From Exiguobacterium sp. J17977 (GTDB lineage: Bacteria > Bacillota > Bacilli > Exiguobacteriales > Exiguobacteriaceae): 64,000 nucleotides of DNA. The first letter of the stretch is position 1, and the number at the start of each line of letters is the position of its first letter. Both the position numbers and the translations under genes were made by a program. The DNA lies in contig NZ_JAEQBB010000002.1 of NCBI RefSeq assembly GCF_018616375.1, forward strand, positions 124,001 to 188,000, written 5' to 3'. The notes beneath the pieces were generated by a model, which saw only the letters and a list, made by a program, of their open reading frames with translations, made no database searches and was not told the DNA's origin. Positions 15,694 through 24,729 of the stretch are shown piece after piece.

Positions 15694-16689
15694 TCAGTGA
15701 ATGCTCGCCTTCGCGTAACGTCCAGCCATCGCCTCGATCGTCTCGCGCATATGGTCGCGGAGCGTCACCGGTTCGAGCACCTCGACTTGCGTGCCGAGCG
15801 ACAAGAGCCAGAAGACGAAGCCGTCGGAGACGGCCGCATCGAAACGGATGAGGAAGCGGTCACCGTCTTGCGTGATTGAGACGTCTTCACCGAGTTTGTC
15901 GAAGATGACCGGGAGGACCCGTTCGTCGACGGCGAGGACGATTTCCTCGTCGAGCCCGTTGTACATGTTGAACGACTTTTGGAAGTAGTCGTCCGGCAAA
16001 TGATGCTTCAAACGCGGCGTGTCGTCCTCGACGATTTCCGAGTTGACGATGCGGTCGACGCGATAGTTTCGGATCTCCCCGATCGACTCATCGATGCCGA
16101 TCAAATAGTACTGCTCATGGTTCCAATGGAGGTCAATCGGATTGACGACGTAACGTTCGCCGTCACGGCGGAGCGGGAACGTCCGCTTCGTGGCGTCAAA
16201 ACCGACGACGTCCGTGTATTGGAACGAGATCGCCTTCTGTTCCTGAATCGCGCGTTGGATGCGGTCGATATGGTAAGGAATCTGGCCGTGTTTTTTCTTC
16301 GGTGTCTTGATAATCGACTGGAGCGTCTCCGCTTCCGGGATGCTCGTCAGCTTTTGAAGTTTCTCGACGATCCGCTCTGTCACGTCCTCCGAGATGAACT
16401 TGGCAGCGACGATGGCGTCGACCATCATCCGGAGCTCATGAATTTCGAACAGGCGGGCCGAATGCCAATATTTTTTGGCGAGACCGTTCTTCTCGAGTTC
16501 ATCCTGCACCTCGAACCCCGATTCGGTCAATGCTTGGATGTCGTCTTTCACTGATTTTTTTGCTAACTTAGAAGTATCTCCGATAGTAGATAAATATTCG
16601 AGCAAGTCTTCTAACGTCTTTGGATGATTGTCATCTGTGTGGCGTTCGAAAAACCGTCTCACCTCGAGTAACCGTTCTCGGTTGTTCAC
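15694..16689 (-). CDS. WYL-domain transcriptional regulator
   Basis: This 331-residue protein has an N-terminal winged helix-turn-helix (about 1-65, NNRERLLEVRRFFERHTD and following), then a WYL domain (about 145-215, with FPLRRDGERYVVNPIDLHWNHEQYYLIGID) and a C-terminal WCX extension (235-325). WYL proteins are DNA-binding regulators that often sense nucleic acid fragments or small ligands. The start is GTG at 16689 after AAAGGGG. It is divergent from an alpha/beta hydrolase gene at 16805, with a 115-base A+T-rich spacer for both promoters. It may regulate the following membrane genes; that is inference. Confidence 0.85.
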   Translation of the reverse strand: MNNRERLLEVRRFFERHTDDNHPKTLEDLLEYLSTIGDTSKLAKKSVKDDIQALTESGFEVQDELEKNGLAKKYWHSARLFEIHELRMMVDAIVAAKFISEDVTERIVEKLQKLTSIPEAETLQSIIKTPKKKHGQIPYHIDRIQRAIQEQKAISFQYTDVVGFDATKRTFPLRRDGERYVVNPIDLHWNHEQYYLIGIDESIGEIRNYRVDRIVNSEIVEDDTPRLKHHLPDDYFQKSFNMYNGLDEEIVLAVDERVLPVIFDKLGEDVSITQDGDRFLIRFDAAVSDGFVFWLLSLGTQVEVLEPVTLRDHMRETIEAMAGRYAKASIH

Positions 16690-16804
16690 GGTTTAATCCC
16701 CTTTCATTTCTCTATGTAAAATATGTATAAACAGACAGTAGCATGTTATTTCCATGAAATAAAGTTATTTTCCATTACAATCGGTTTAAGGAGGCCATTC
16801 CGTT

Positions 16805-17650
16805 TTGAAACATTACGCGCACGTCAACGGCACGAAAATCGAATATATGGACCGTGGTCACGGTCCGGTCATCATCCTGATTCATGGGACCCAGTCGTCT
16901 AGCCTCGAACCATACCATGTGGACCGGCTCGTCGTGTCCGGTTTCCGGGTCATTGTCCCATCCCGTCCCGGCTACGGTGAGACTCCGTACTCATTTTCAG
17001 CCTCACCGCAAGCGTTCGCCGCTAGCTTGCGTCGCATGATGGAAGTCATGGCCATCCATCAGTATCACGTGTACGGCATCTCGGCCGGGGGACCAACCGC
17101 CATCGAGCTTGCGTCGCAGAATGAGCATGCGCTCAGTCTCACGCTCGCGGCCGCAGTGACGAGTGTCGTCGACTTCCCTTATCGGCACTACGTCAGCCGT
17201 AACGTCGCCCAACCGGCGTTCATCGCACTACAGTTCGCGATGAGAAAGTTCGTCCTCCGGGCGATTCAAAAACAGCCGTTCGAAGCGACAGCCCGCATGA
17301 TTCAATCGACGAGCCTGCTCGCACTCGATGTCATTCGTGACGAAGTGACCCCGTACGATATCTTCTTATTGAAACGGGTCGCGAACCAAATGGCGTTCGG
17401 TCTCGGTGCCCAGTTCGACTTGCGGCAACAAGTGACCGATGAAGCGCTGCTCGGGGTGACGTGCCCGACGTATATCGTCCACTCCAAAAATGACAAGGCC
17501 GTGCCGGTCCGACACGCGCATCATGCGAAGCGGCTCATCCCCCACGCCCAACTCACCATTTTGAACAGCCCCGGTCATCTGATTTGGATCGGTCGCCAAG
17601 CGCGGAAGAGCGAGCAAAAGATTGAGCGCTTTATCCGCCTCAACTCGTAA
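16805..17650 (+). CDS. Alpha/beta hydrolase
   Basis: This 281-residue enzyme of the alpha/beta hydrolase fold has oxyanion motif HGTQ (27-30), nucleophile S93 in YGISAGGPT, an acid in HSKNDKAVP and catalytic His in NSPGHLIW. The start is a TTG with AAGGAGG nine bases upstream; no ATG fits better. The substrate is unknown (esterase, lipase and dehalogenase relatives share this pattern). It stands alone, divergent from the WYL regulator, and ends in a terminator. Confidence 0.87.
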   Translation: MKHYAHVNGTKIEYMDRGHGPVIILIHGTQSSSLEPYHVDRLVVSGFRVIVPSRPGYGETPYSFSASPQAFAASLRRMMEVMAIHQYHVYGISAGGPTAIELASQNEHALSLTLAAAVTSVVDFPYRHYVSRNVAQPAFIALQFAMRKFVLRAIQKQPFEATARMIQSTSLLALDVIRDEVTPYDIFLLKRVANQMAFGLGAQFDLRQQVTDEALLGVTCPTYIVHSKNDKAVPVRHAHHAKRLIPHAQLTILNSPGHLIWIGRQARKSEQKIERFIRLNS

Positions 17651-17676
17651 GACGCCATTCCAGGCGTCTTTTTTTA
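17649..17676 (+). terminator. Intrinsic terminator
   Basis: AAGACGCC (17649-17656) pairs with GGCGTCTT (17663-17670) around a 6-base loop and is followed by a run of T. The stem begins inside the hydrolase stop codon. Confidence 0.85.
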
Positions 17677-18096
17677 GTCGCCTGACTCGAGCAGATTGAT
17701 CAATTCCTCCGTCACGTCCGCCGGGAGGCGGTAACCGATGTTTGTGTCGTCCGCGTCGTACAGGCTGCTGACGGATTTGGGATCATCGTTCAGCCAGAGG
17801 TAATAGCGGTCCGTCTCCCCGTCCTCGAAGCGGATCTCAATATCGTATTCCGGCCCGACCGAATTGGCGACACCGGGAAGTTCGTCTGCCTCACGCAGCA
17901 TGTCTTCGAACACTCGAATCGCTTCCGACTCGTCGAAAGTGATGACATCGCGCTCTTGGAAACTGCTAAATCCGTCCGATTCCGAGACGCGGACTTCTTC
18001 AATCCCATCCGTCCGAAAATCGTTCGAGCCACAGCCGGTCAAAGCAATTGTCAAAACTGTTAGAGCGACTAAAGTACCCATCCGTTCTCGCCTCAT
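17674..18096 (-). CDS. Lipoprotein, possibly YhfM-like
   Basis: This is a 140-residue secreted lipoprotein: a signal sequence of about 20 residues ends in the lipobox LTGC (Cys22). The mature part is acidic, with DGFSSFQERDVITFDESEAI, a DMLREADELPG segment, then YDIEIRFEDGETDRYYLWL and a C-terminal helix. It is clearly related to the gene at 18883-19299 over the whole mature region. The ATG at 18096 follows GAGGTG. The layout recalls Bacillus YhfM lipoproteins, but that is from memory. The function is unknown. Confidence 0.75.
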   Translation of the reverse strand: MRRERMGTLVALTVLTIALTGCGSNDFRTDGIEEVRVSESDGFSSFQERDVITFDESEAIRVFEDMLREADELPGVANSVGPEYDIEIRFEDGETDRYYLWLNDDPKSVSSLYDADDTNIGYRLPADVTEELINLLESGD

Positions 18097-18142
18097 AAGT
18101 CACCTCTGCCTCTTGTAATGAATAACTAAGCACTTATGTAAA

Positions 18143-18856
18143 TCATTTGTGTTCCCAATCAAAGTAATCTTCATCCCAATCGATATCTTCCTCTTCAACG
18201 AGTTCTCGTTTCAACAGCAACCCGTTGCCAAACATGATTCTTGCCTCTTCGATAAGCGATTCCAGATCGGACGCATCTATCTGGTCCGTCAATTGATAGA
18301 AACATCCGCTTTCGATTCGTTCTCGATTAAACCATTCGAATGCGTCAATATCAGACGCATCCCCAAAGGCCAGCAAATCATCGCTCCAATAATTGAACCA
18401 CGAGACTTCTTCTGGTTTGAGAAACCAAAAATTTTCCCGGTCATAATCATAAAGCGAAGATTTGGAACTAGGGTCCATACACATGGCAGCTCGATATGGG
18501 TTAAGTTCGATACACATCGCTTTAAATAGAGTAAGCCATCGATTTGGCCGGTCGTTGTAATGGGTTTTCGATAGACTGAGCGAGATATACACACTAGCTG
18601 TTCCGTCATAACTTGGATTGATGAGTAGAAAACTTTTTCGTTTATGCAGGCGCGCAAAAAAATCAGACATACCATCCTGTTCGACACCCCACATATTCAT
18701 GAATCGTTCTCGTGAAAAAGGTATGTTGATGGGCTCAAAATAGCCGAGAAAGCCAATTTCCACATCGTACTTGTCAAAAAATTGAAGGAGCTTTTCACCA
18801 TACGTTTTGTTCGAAAGATCCTTATCGAAGCGAAAACTCAAATTAATGTAATCCAT
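18143..18856 (-). CDS. Uncharacterised acidic protein (237 aa)
   Basis: This is a soluble, acidic protein rich in aromatic residues (many Trp, Phe and Tyr), with no signal or membrane segments and a highly acidic C-terminus (EEEDIDWDEDYFDWEHK). The composition recalls immunity or cytosolic inhibitor proteins, but no toxin gene is adjacent and I do not recognise a family. GAGGG stands about 11 bases before the ATG. It lies between two paralogous genes on the same strand and is poorer in G+C than its neighbours, so it may be an insertion. Confidence 0.6.
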   Translation of the reverse strand: MDYINLSFRFDKDLSNKTYGEKLLQFFDKYDVEIGFLGYFEPINIPFSRERFMNMWGVEQDGMSDFFARLHKRKSFLLINPSYDGTASVYISLSLSKTHYNDRPNRWLTLFKAMCIELNPYRAAMCMDPSSKSSLYDYDRENFWFLKPEEVSWFNYWSDDLLAFGDASDIDAFEWFNRERIESGCFYQLTDQIDASDLESLIEEARIMFGNGLLLKRELVEEEDIDWDEDYFDWEHK

Positions 18857-18882
18857 TTTTCATAACCCTCACGTTCCTCACC

Positions 18883-19299
18883 TTATTCATCCACCCCGAG
18901 CACTTGAATCAACTGATTCGTCATGTCTCCCGACACGCGGTAGATGAGGTGTGGATGGGTCACGTCCATCAAATAGCTCGGTTGTTGCTTCTGACCGAGC
19001 CAAAGCTGATACTGTGCCATCACGCCGCCCTTCCAATGAAGTTCCAGGTCAAAGTCAGGTTCCCCGTGAATGGAATCTTCGAGCGCCTCATCTGCATTCC
19101 GCAACATGTCCGCAAACGGTCTCACTTTCTCGATCTCATTGAACATGATGAAATCCGTCTCATTGAACGAACCGATCCCTGACGACTGGGCGACTCGCGC
19201 TTGAATCATTTCTTCTCTATCCAATTCACTTTCCTCCGGCTCTATGAAAGCCTTGAACATCGCCGAAGCCACTGTCATAATGGCTCGATTTCGTTTCAT
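18883..19299 (-). CDS. Paralogue of the 17674 lipoprotein lacking a lipobox
   Basis: This 138-residue protein shares the mature domain of the lipoprotein at 17674: IGSFNETDFIMFNEIEKV, FADMLRNADEAL, DFDLELHWKGG and QYQLWLGQ align one to one. Unlike that gene it has only a short, poorly hydrophobic N-terminus and no lipobox cysteine, so it may be cytosolic or decayed at the 5' end. The ATG at 19299 with GGAGG is preferred to the codon at 19329. The function is unknown. Confidence 0.6.
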   Translation of the reverse strand: MKRNRAIMTVASAMFKAFIEPEESELDREEMIQARVAQSSGIGSFNETDFIMFNEIEKVRPFADMLRNADEALEDSIHGEPDFDLELHWKGGVMAQYQLWLGQKQQPSYLMDVTHPHLIYRVSGDMTNQLIQVLGVDE

Positions 19300-19380
19300 T
19301 CCCTCCACCCCATTCGCGTTGATAGTCATCTTTTACGAAAATCCGGACGAAAGGTTTCACAATTTTTGACATCGAATCAC

Positions 19381-19689
19381 TCATGCCTGTCTTCGCGATT
19401 TCTCTAAGAAAATCGGCAATAGGTTCAAGATGATTGAGATGCTGGTGAGAACCCATAATGCCCGTCCCATACCTGGTATGACATCCGCCAACGCACTCCA
19501 ATCCTCCGCTTCGACCCAGACAGATAAATAGCTGTAATCCGCGCATACTGTCAATGCTGTCAAGGACAACGCAATCGCCATCGGCAGCTTGTAATCTTTC
19601 CCGACGCTGAACGTATATAAATTGACCAGTGTCGCCCCAATCGCCAGTAATCCCAAAATCATCCACACGTAAACCATCCCCTTTATCAT
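19381..19689 (-). CDS. Uncharacterised membrane protein, three helices
   Basis: This protein of at most 102 residues has hydrophobic segments at about 7-27, 36-56 and 78-97 and a basic end (EKSRRQA). The exact start is unclear: ATG at 19689 has no ribosome binding site, ATG at 19677 directly abuts AAAGGGG, and a GTG at 19668 is best spaced from it. No family is recognised. It lies just downstream of nothing else on its strand and 52 bases before the scrB terminator. Confidence 0.6.
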   Translation of the reverse strand: MIKGMVYVWMILGLLAIGATLVNLYTFSVGKDYKLPMAIALSLTALTVCADYSYLSVWVEAEDWSALADVIPGMGRALWVLTSISIILNLLPIFLEKSRRQA

Positions 19690-19745
19690 ATGTAATTTAT
19701 TACCTATTCTCAGAATAGCATATAGTGCTCAATTTAATGGGAAAC

Positions 19746-19772
19746 AAAAAAGCCGAGCCGAAGCTCAGCTTT
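19746..19772 (-). terminator. Terminator of the scr operon
   Basis: On the minus strand AAGCTGAGC and GCTCGGCTT pair around a TTCG tetraloop (complement of 19750-19771) and are followed by a T run. It lies just after the scrB stop codon. Confidence 0.88.
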
Positions 19773-19775
19773 TCC

Positions 19776-21194
19776 TTATTGATACGTCCAACCGGTCAGG
19801 CTCGCAGTCGCGCCTTCGTAGCGCAACTGTTTCTCAAGCTCACTCGGGAAGACGCGGAGCGTCGCGACCGCCTCCCCGTCATTGACGAAGCATTCGACAC
19901 TTGACGAGTCGACGAACAAATGAAGCGACGTCACGGCAATCTCCTTCGTCCGCGTCGTGCCATACTCGGTCGCGAACGGCTCGCCAGTATGCGTCCGGTC
20001 GATCGTCAATTCGCCGGCCGCTGCGTCGTACCGGATGACGAGTGACTCGTCGCCGACTTGAAGCAAGTCGAGGCTAAAGTCTGACCCGTCCGTTTTCAAC
20101 TCCAGCTCGTACCGGTCCGGAGTTGCGATACTGACTGACGTGCCAGACACGTCGAGGAACGTGTCTCGGCGAAGCGTTGTCATCTCCGCCACCGGACGCT
20201 GCTTGAGCGACCCGTCCTCGATTGTGAGCACACGCGGTAGTGTCAAGGCGTGGGCCCAACCGAACCGGTCCGTCGGATACTCGATTTCAGGGAGTCCCAT
20301 CCAACCGACGAGCACGCGACGCCCGTCCTGTTCTGTCGTCTGAGGCGCGTAAAAATCGAAACCGAAATCGAGTTCCTCGAACGCGCCGTGTGTGAACGTC
20401 AACGTCTCAACATCGAGCTTGCCGATCAAGAAACCGGACTGATAGATGTTGTGATACCGATGCCCGTCCGGTTCAATCCCTTGCGGCGAGAAGACGAGGA
20501 CGTGCTGCCCGTCCAGTTCGAACACGTCGGGACATTCCCACATGTAGCCGAACGAATCGAGTCCCGTCTCAATCTCACCGAGGAACGTCCACTCGTCCAA
20601 GTCGCTCGATCGATACAACACGACGCATCCCGTCTCATCTGTGCGTTGTGCACCGACGACGGCGTAATAGACGCCGTCCTCGAGCCACACTTTCGGGTCA
20701 CGGTAGTGTTCGGTGTATCCGGCCGGCACGTCCGGGATTGCGACGTTACGTCGCTCAATCTTTCCATCCCGTAACACGCCGATCACTTGCGAGGCGTGAC
20801 GCGTCCAGTCATCCGTCCGGTGATTGCCGGTGTACATGACGTGGAGTTCTCCGTCCTTCACGAACCCGCTGCCTGAATAGGCACCGTGTGAATCTTCGGT
20901 CGTCTCCGGGACTAACGCTACCCCGCGGTCCGTCCATGTGACGAGGTCGGGTGATGTGACATGATACCAATGCTTGAGACCGTGTACCGGTCCGAGTGGG
21001 AACCACTGATAAAACATATGATATTCCCCATTGTAATACGTGAATCCGTTCGGGTCGTTCAGGAGTCCCGTCGGCGGTTGGATATGGTATCCGAACCGCC
21101 ACGGGGAAGCCGCTGTCTTTGTGCGGAGCGTCTCCATCTCGAGGGCACTCACGTCACGTAACGAGCGGTAACGCTCTGCCTTCGTCCAACTCAT
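19776..21194 (-). CDS. scrB: Sucrose-6-phosphate hydrolase (GH32)
   Basis: This enzyme splits the sucrose-6-phosphate made by the PTS into glucose-6-phosphate and fructose. All three GH32 acidic motifs are present: nucleophile D47 in LLNDPNG, transition-state D166 in YRDPK and acid/base E220 in WECPD. An N-terminal five-bladed propeller is followed by a beta-sandwich domain ending in FVNDGEAVATLRVFP. Length (472) is normal. AGGAAG lies upstream of the ATG. It is the last gene of the scrK-scrA-scrB operon, 19 bases after scrA. Confidence 0.95.
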   Translation of the reverse strand: MSWTKAERYRSLRDVSALEMETLRTKTAASPWRFGYHIQPPTGLLNDPNGFTYYNGEYHMFYQWFPLGPVHGLKHWYHVTSPDLVTWTDRGVALVPETTEDSHGAYSGSGFVKDGELHVMYTGNHRTDDWTRHASQVIGVLRDGKIERRNVAIPDVPAGYTEHYRDPKVWLEDGVYYAVVGAQRTDETGCVVLYRSSDLDEWTFLGEIETGLDSFGYMWECPDVFELDGQHVLVFSPQGIEPDGHRYHNIYQSGFLIGKLDVETLTFTHGAFEELDFGFDFYAPQTTEQDGRRVLVGWMGLPEIEYPTDRFGWAHALTLPRVLTIEDGSLKQRPVAEMTTLRRDTFLDVSGTSVSIATPDRYELELKTDGSDFSLDLLQVGDESLVIRYDAAAGELTIDRTHTGEPFATEYGTTRTKEIAVTSLHLFVDSSSVECFVNDGEAVATLRVFPSELEKQLRYEGATASLTGWTYQ

Positions 21195-21213
21195 AACATC
21201 ACTTCCTTTTTCC

Positions 21214-22644
21214 TTAGGCTGCTTCCTTGACTGCTTCTTTTTTCGCTTGGCGTTTCGCGAGCACGAACGTCAATCCGAAGGCGACCGCGAAGGCGATGGC
21301 CATCCCGATGATGTAAGAGACGATTGACGCTGGTGCGATTGAGATGATCCCTGGAAGACCTGCCGCACCGAGGGCGACGGCGAGGACTTCACGTCCGACG
21401 ATGAACGCCGAGGCGATCCCTGAACCGATGATGGCCGCGATGAACGGATAGCGTAGTTTCAAGTTGACCCCGAACATGGCCGGCTCCGTGATTCCAAGGA
21501 GTGCCGAGATACCAGATGCCGAAGCGACACCTTTCATCTTTTGATCACGTGTCAAGAAGAAGACAGCGAGTGTAGCCGCACCTTGTGCGACGTTCGACAT
21601 GGCTGCGATTGGGAAGATGAATGATCCGCCCGTACGTGCGATATCGGCGAGAAGTTGCGTCTCGATAGCGATAAAGCTGTGGTGCATCCCTGTGATGACG
21701 ATCGGTGCGTACAAGAGACCCATGACGAGACCGCCGAAGAAGCCGAGTGAGTCGTACGTCCAAACGAGACCGTCGATAATCAAGTTACCCGCTTCACGCG
21801 TGATCGGTCCGACGAAAGCGAACGTGACGAACGCCGTGATAAGGAGCGAGAGGAGCGGTGTGAGCAAGATATCGAGTGAAGCTGGCATGAATTTACGGAT
21901 ATTGATTTCAAGTTTCGACAAAATATAAGCGGATACGAGGACCGGTAACACTTGTCCTTGGTAACCGAGTTTCTCGATTTCAAAGCCGAGAATATTCCAA
22001 ACCGGGATATCGCCGACCGTTGCTTGTGCATAGGCGTTGACGAGGTCCGGGTGAACCATGATCATCCCGAGCGCGGCGCCGAGGTACGGGTTACCCCCAA
22101 ACCGCTTGGCGGCGGAGAAACCTATCAGGACAGGTAGGAAGACGAAGGCGGCGTTCGCGAATGTGTTGATCATCGCGGCGAGATCGGCGATGCCAGGGTA
22201 CTGGTCAATTAATGAGCTGCCGTCGAAGAACAAATCAGGTGCCGTGAGCAAGTTGTTGATCCCCATCAAGAGACCACCGGCGACGATGGCCGGGATGATC
22301 GGGACGAAGATATCCGATAACATCTTGACGAACTGTTGGAGCGGGTTGCCTTTCTTTGCGCCGGCCGACTTGACGTCGCTTGTCGACATGTCGCCGAGCC
22401 CTGTCAATTGGGCGAATTCGGCGTACACTTTGTTGACCGTACCTGCACCGATGATGATTTGGTACTGGCCACCGGTCGAAAAGGTTCCTTTGACGACGTC
22501 TAAGGCGTCCAATTTCTTCTCATCGACTTTTGATTCATCGTTCAAGACGAGGCGGAGCCGGGTCGCACAGTGGGCCGCGGCGGCGACGTTGTCTTTCCCG
22601 CCAATCGCCTCTAAAATCGCTTCTGCTTCTTGTCTGTAGTTCAT
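21214..22644 (-). CDS. scrA: PTS sucrose-specific EIIBC component
   Basis: This protein imports and phosphorylates sucrose. Residues 1-85 form a glucose-family EIIB domain with phosphorylated Cys26 in AHCATRLRL. The rest (about 105-465) is the EIIC membrane domain with about ten helices, including the [13 protein letters not shown] motif. No EIIA domain is fused, so it must borrow EIIA-Glc from another protein, as Bacillus SacP does. The ATG overlaps the scrK stop (ATGA), with GGAGGG upstream. Length (476) is typical. Confidence 0.94.
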   Translation of the reverse strand: MNYRQEAEAILEAIGGKDNVAAAAHCATRLRLVLNDESKVDEKKLDALDVVKGTFSTGGQYQIIIGAGTVNKVYAEFAQLTGLGDMSTSDVKSAGAKKGNPLQQFVKMLSDIFVPIIPAIVAGGLLMGINNLLTAPDLFFDGSSLIDQYPGIADLAAMINTFANAAFVFLPVLIGFSAAKRFGGNPYLGAALGMIMVHPDLVNAYAQATVGDIPVWNILGFEIEKLGYQGQVLPVLVSAYILSKLEINIRKFMPASLDILLTPLLSLLITAFVTFAFVGPITREAGNLIIDGLVWTYDSLGFFGGLVMGLLYAPIVITGMHHSFIAIETQLLADIARTGGSFIFPIAAMSNVAQGAATLAVFFLTRDQKMKGVASASGISALLGITEPAMFGVNLKLRYPFIAAIIGSGIASAFIVGREVLAVALGAAGLPGIISIAPASIVSYIIGMAIAFAVAFGLTFVLAKRQAKKEAVKEAA

Positions 22645-23585
22645 GCTGGTTTCCCTCCTAGCGCTTCAAGCACGCGTTGTTGTGATGGTATGGCTGGAAT
22701 CGCGCCGTAGGCCGTACACGTGAGTGCGCCGGTCACGTTCGCATATTCGATGTCCTGCAAGAGTCGGCCGTCATCGATCCCGAGTGTCGACAACCGATAC
22801 AGATATGCTCCGACGAAGGCGTCGCCCGCTCCCGTCGAATCGATACTGTCAATTTTGACGGAGGCGATGACGTCTTTGACGTCTTTCGTCGCAATTAGCG
22901 TCCCACGAGAGCCGAGCGTGATGGCGATTCGTTTCGCACCCGCTGCGAGAAGCGAAGCGACCGCTTCGTCTAAATCGTTGAGTCCCGTCAACAAGTGCGC
23001 CTCTTCTTCGCTCAACTTGACGAAGTCCGCTTCGGCGATGAAGTGGAGCGAATCTTGTTTGAACGCCTCGAGGTCGGTCACGAGCGCGTCACGGTAGTTC
23101 GGATCGAACGAGACGAACAAGCCGTCACGTTTGGCGAACTGGAGCAGTTTAAAGTAGGCGTTCTTTAACTCGCCGTCGAGGAGCGCCGTCGCCGATCCGA
23201 AATGGACGATGTCTCCAGGCTTGAATGCCGCCAAGTCAATCGACTCGAACGCATAGTCGCCGTCGCTGCCGCGGCGGAACGTGAAGTCACGCTCTCCATC
23301 CGCTTGAATCGAGACGAACGCGAACGTCGTGTCACCTTCCTCGACCAAATTCTCGACGCCGACACCGTTATCGACGAGCGTCTGTTTTAAAAAGCGCCCG
23401 AACGGGTCTGCCCCGACTTGACCAAGGAAACTTGAGCTTCCTCCATGCTTACTGACGACCGCAGCAACGTTTGCCGGAGCGCCCCCTGCTTTCTTTACGA
23501 ATGTCGTCCCGTTGACGAGGTCGCTCGAGGCGTCCTCACAAACCCAATCAATCAGTAGTTCCCCAATGCAATGTACGGTGTTCAT
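22641..23585 (-). CDS. scrK: Fructokinase (PfkB family)
   Basis: This enzyme phosphorylates the fructose released by sucrose-6-phosphate hydrolase. The PfkB-family N-terminal signature is [17 protein letters not shown], and the second signature [15 protein letters not shown] has the catalytic base D255. Length is 314 residues. AGGTGG precedes the ATG. It is the first gene of scrKAB, next to the operators and its regulator scrR. Fructose-6-phosphate from this step enters glycolysis. Confidence 0.93.
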   Translation of the reverse strand: MNTVHCIGELLIDWVCEDASSDLVNGTTFVKKAGGAPANVAAVVSKHGGSSSFLGQVGADPFGRFLKQTLVDNGVGVENLVEEGDTTFAFVSIQADGERDFTFRRGSDGDYAFESIDLAAFKPGDIVHFGSATALLDGELKNAYFKLLQFAKRDGLFVSFDPNYRDALVTDLEAFKQDSLHFIAEADFVKLSEEEAHLLTGLNDLDEAVASLLAAGAKRIAITLGSRGTLIATKDVKDVIASVKIDSIDSTGAGDAFVGAYLYRLSTLGIDDGRLLQDIEYANVTGALTCTAYGAIPAIPSQQRVLEALGGKPA

Positions 23586-23628
23586 CCGTCCACCTCCATG
23601 TCTAAATGGTTGCTTCGTAGCATCTATC

Positions 23629-23678
23629 GAACCGGTTCCAAAAATGAATAAAAAATGTTGCGGAACCGGTTCCGCAAC
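23629..23678. promoter_or_regulatory. ScrR operators of the scrKAB operon
   Basis: Two palindromes share the core GAACCGGTTC. One (23629-23638) lies between the promoter region and scrK. The other is a perfect 22-bp palindrome (23657-23678, half-site GTTGCGGAACC). LacI-family repressors bind such sites with a central CG, and scrR is adjacent. On the minus strand TTGCGG within the second palindrome can act as a -35 element with TTTTTATT as the -10, so the repressor would cover the promoter. Confidence 0.82.
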
Positions 23679-23683
23679 ACAAA

Positions 23684-23697
23684 TGTAAACGATTTAA
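23684..23697. promoter_or_regulatory. cre site for CcpA upstream of scrK
   Basis: TGTAAACGATTTAA matches the CcpA cre consensus TGWAANCGNTNWCA at 13 of 14 positions (the last C is A). It lies upstream of the scrK promoter and overlaps the last codons of scrR, so glucose repression of the sucrose operon is expected. Confidence 0.65.
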
Positions 23698-24680
23698 TTT
23701 AAAATGTCAACGCTTTCGCGCAGTTTTAATTCAAAAGTTGTGAACGTTTTCATTGGGATGGTTTCACCTGTTAACAACTGGAGAATCATGTCAGCCGCAC
23801 GGGAACCGGTCCGTCGATATGGCAGGTGGACCGTCGTGATCGACGGATGGAGCACTTCGGTAAAATCATAGCCGCCGAATCCACTCACCGAGATGTCGCC
23901 CGGGACCGTCTTGCCGGCGTTGGCAAGTCCCTTCAACACGCCGAGGGCGATATTGTCGGTCGCACAGACGACGAGTGATGCCGACTGTTCATGTCCAATC
24001 TGCATCCCAATCGGAATCGCATCGTCGATTTTAAATGATGTCGTATATATCTTCACATCCGCCCCGGCCTCATTGAAGGCGCGTAAGAAACCGTCACGTC
24101 TCGTTTGACCGACGGCGATGTCGTACTCCTCGACACCCACATAGATGATATCGCGATGTCCCCAATCCATGAACTGCTTCCCGAGGGCATACGCCGCATC
24201 AAAGTCTGGATAGACGAGGCTATGGACGTGACCATGTTCCTGACCGATCAAGAGGACCGGGATTTGAATGTCTTGAATCGCCTGCAAGTGTCGTTCCGTC
24301 ACGGTCGTCCCGAGCCAAATGATGCCAGCCACTTTTTGTTTCGCCAAGTTGTACAGCTGCTCTATCTCACGCTCCGTCTGTTGGGCCGTGTTAACGACGA
24401 GCATTTGATAACCGCGTTCGGTCAGTCGTTCGTCGATGCCCATCATCGTTCGTGAAGCGGCATAGGAATCGAGCCGCGGCACGATGACCCCAATCATTTT
24501 CGTCTGTTTCGATTTCAAACTTTGCGCGAACTGGTTCGGCTCATAGTTCGTCTCTTGGATGACGCGCTCAATCTTGTCGCGGGTCGCCTGTCCGACCGAG
24601 CCCCCATTCAAGTAACGGGAAACGGTGCTTTTCGCGACCCCGGCCAGTTTGGCGATGTCATTGATTGTCACTTGTTTCAT
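23694..24680 (-). CDS. scrR: Sucrose operon repressor, LacI family
   Basis: The N-terminal helix-turn-helix (VTINDIAKLAGVAKSTVSRYLNG, given here as two parts: residues 4-13 and 14-26) is a clear LacI-type DNA-binding head, followed by a periplasmic-binding-protein-like sugar domain (about 60-328, starting with IGVIVPRLDSYAASR). It probably represses scrKAB through the adjacent operators in the absence of sugar. I chose the ATG at 24680 because GGAGG stands 8 bases ahead; the one at 24695 lacks it. It is transcribed in the same direction as scrKAB, 109 bases upstream. Confidence 0.93.
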   Translation of the reverse strand: MKQVTINDIAKLAGVAKSTVSRYLNGGSVGQATRDKIERVIQETNYEPNQFAQSLKSKQTKMIGVIVPRLDSYAASRTMMGIDERLTERGYQMLVVNTAQQTEREIEQLYNLAKQKVAGIIWLGTTVTERHLQAIQDIQIPVLLIGQEHGHVHSLVYPDFDAAYALGKQFMDWGHRDIIYVGVEEYDIAVGQTRRDGFLRAFNEAGADVKIYTTSFKIDDAIPIGMQIGHEQSASLVVCATDNIALGVLKGLANAGKTVPGDISVSGFGGYDFTEVLHPSITTVHLPYRRTGSRAADMILQLLTGETIPMKTFTTFELKLRESVDILN

Positions 24681-24697
24681 CTCAAAAACCTCCATAC

Positions 24698-24729
24698 GAA
24701 AAAACTGACGCGTCAGACGCCGTCAGTTC
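24698..24729 (-). terminator. Intrinsic terminator
   Basis: On the minus strand AACTGAC and GTCAGTT pair (complement of 24703-24728) with an inner GCGTC/GACGC stem and a T run after. It ends the acetyltransferase gene whose stop codon touches the stem. Confidence 0.82.

Noticed and set aside
15979-16554. 191-codon open frame antisense to the WYL regulator
   Set aside because: It lies wholly inside a well-supported gene with a recognised domain, has no ribosome binding site and arises from the gene's codon bias.
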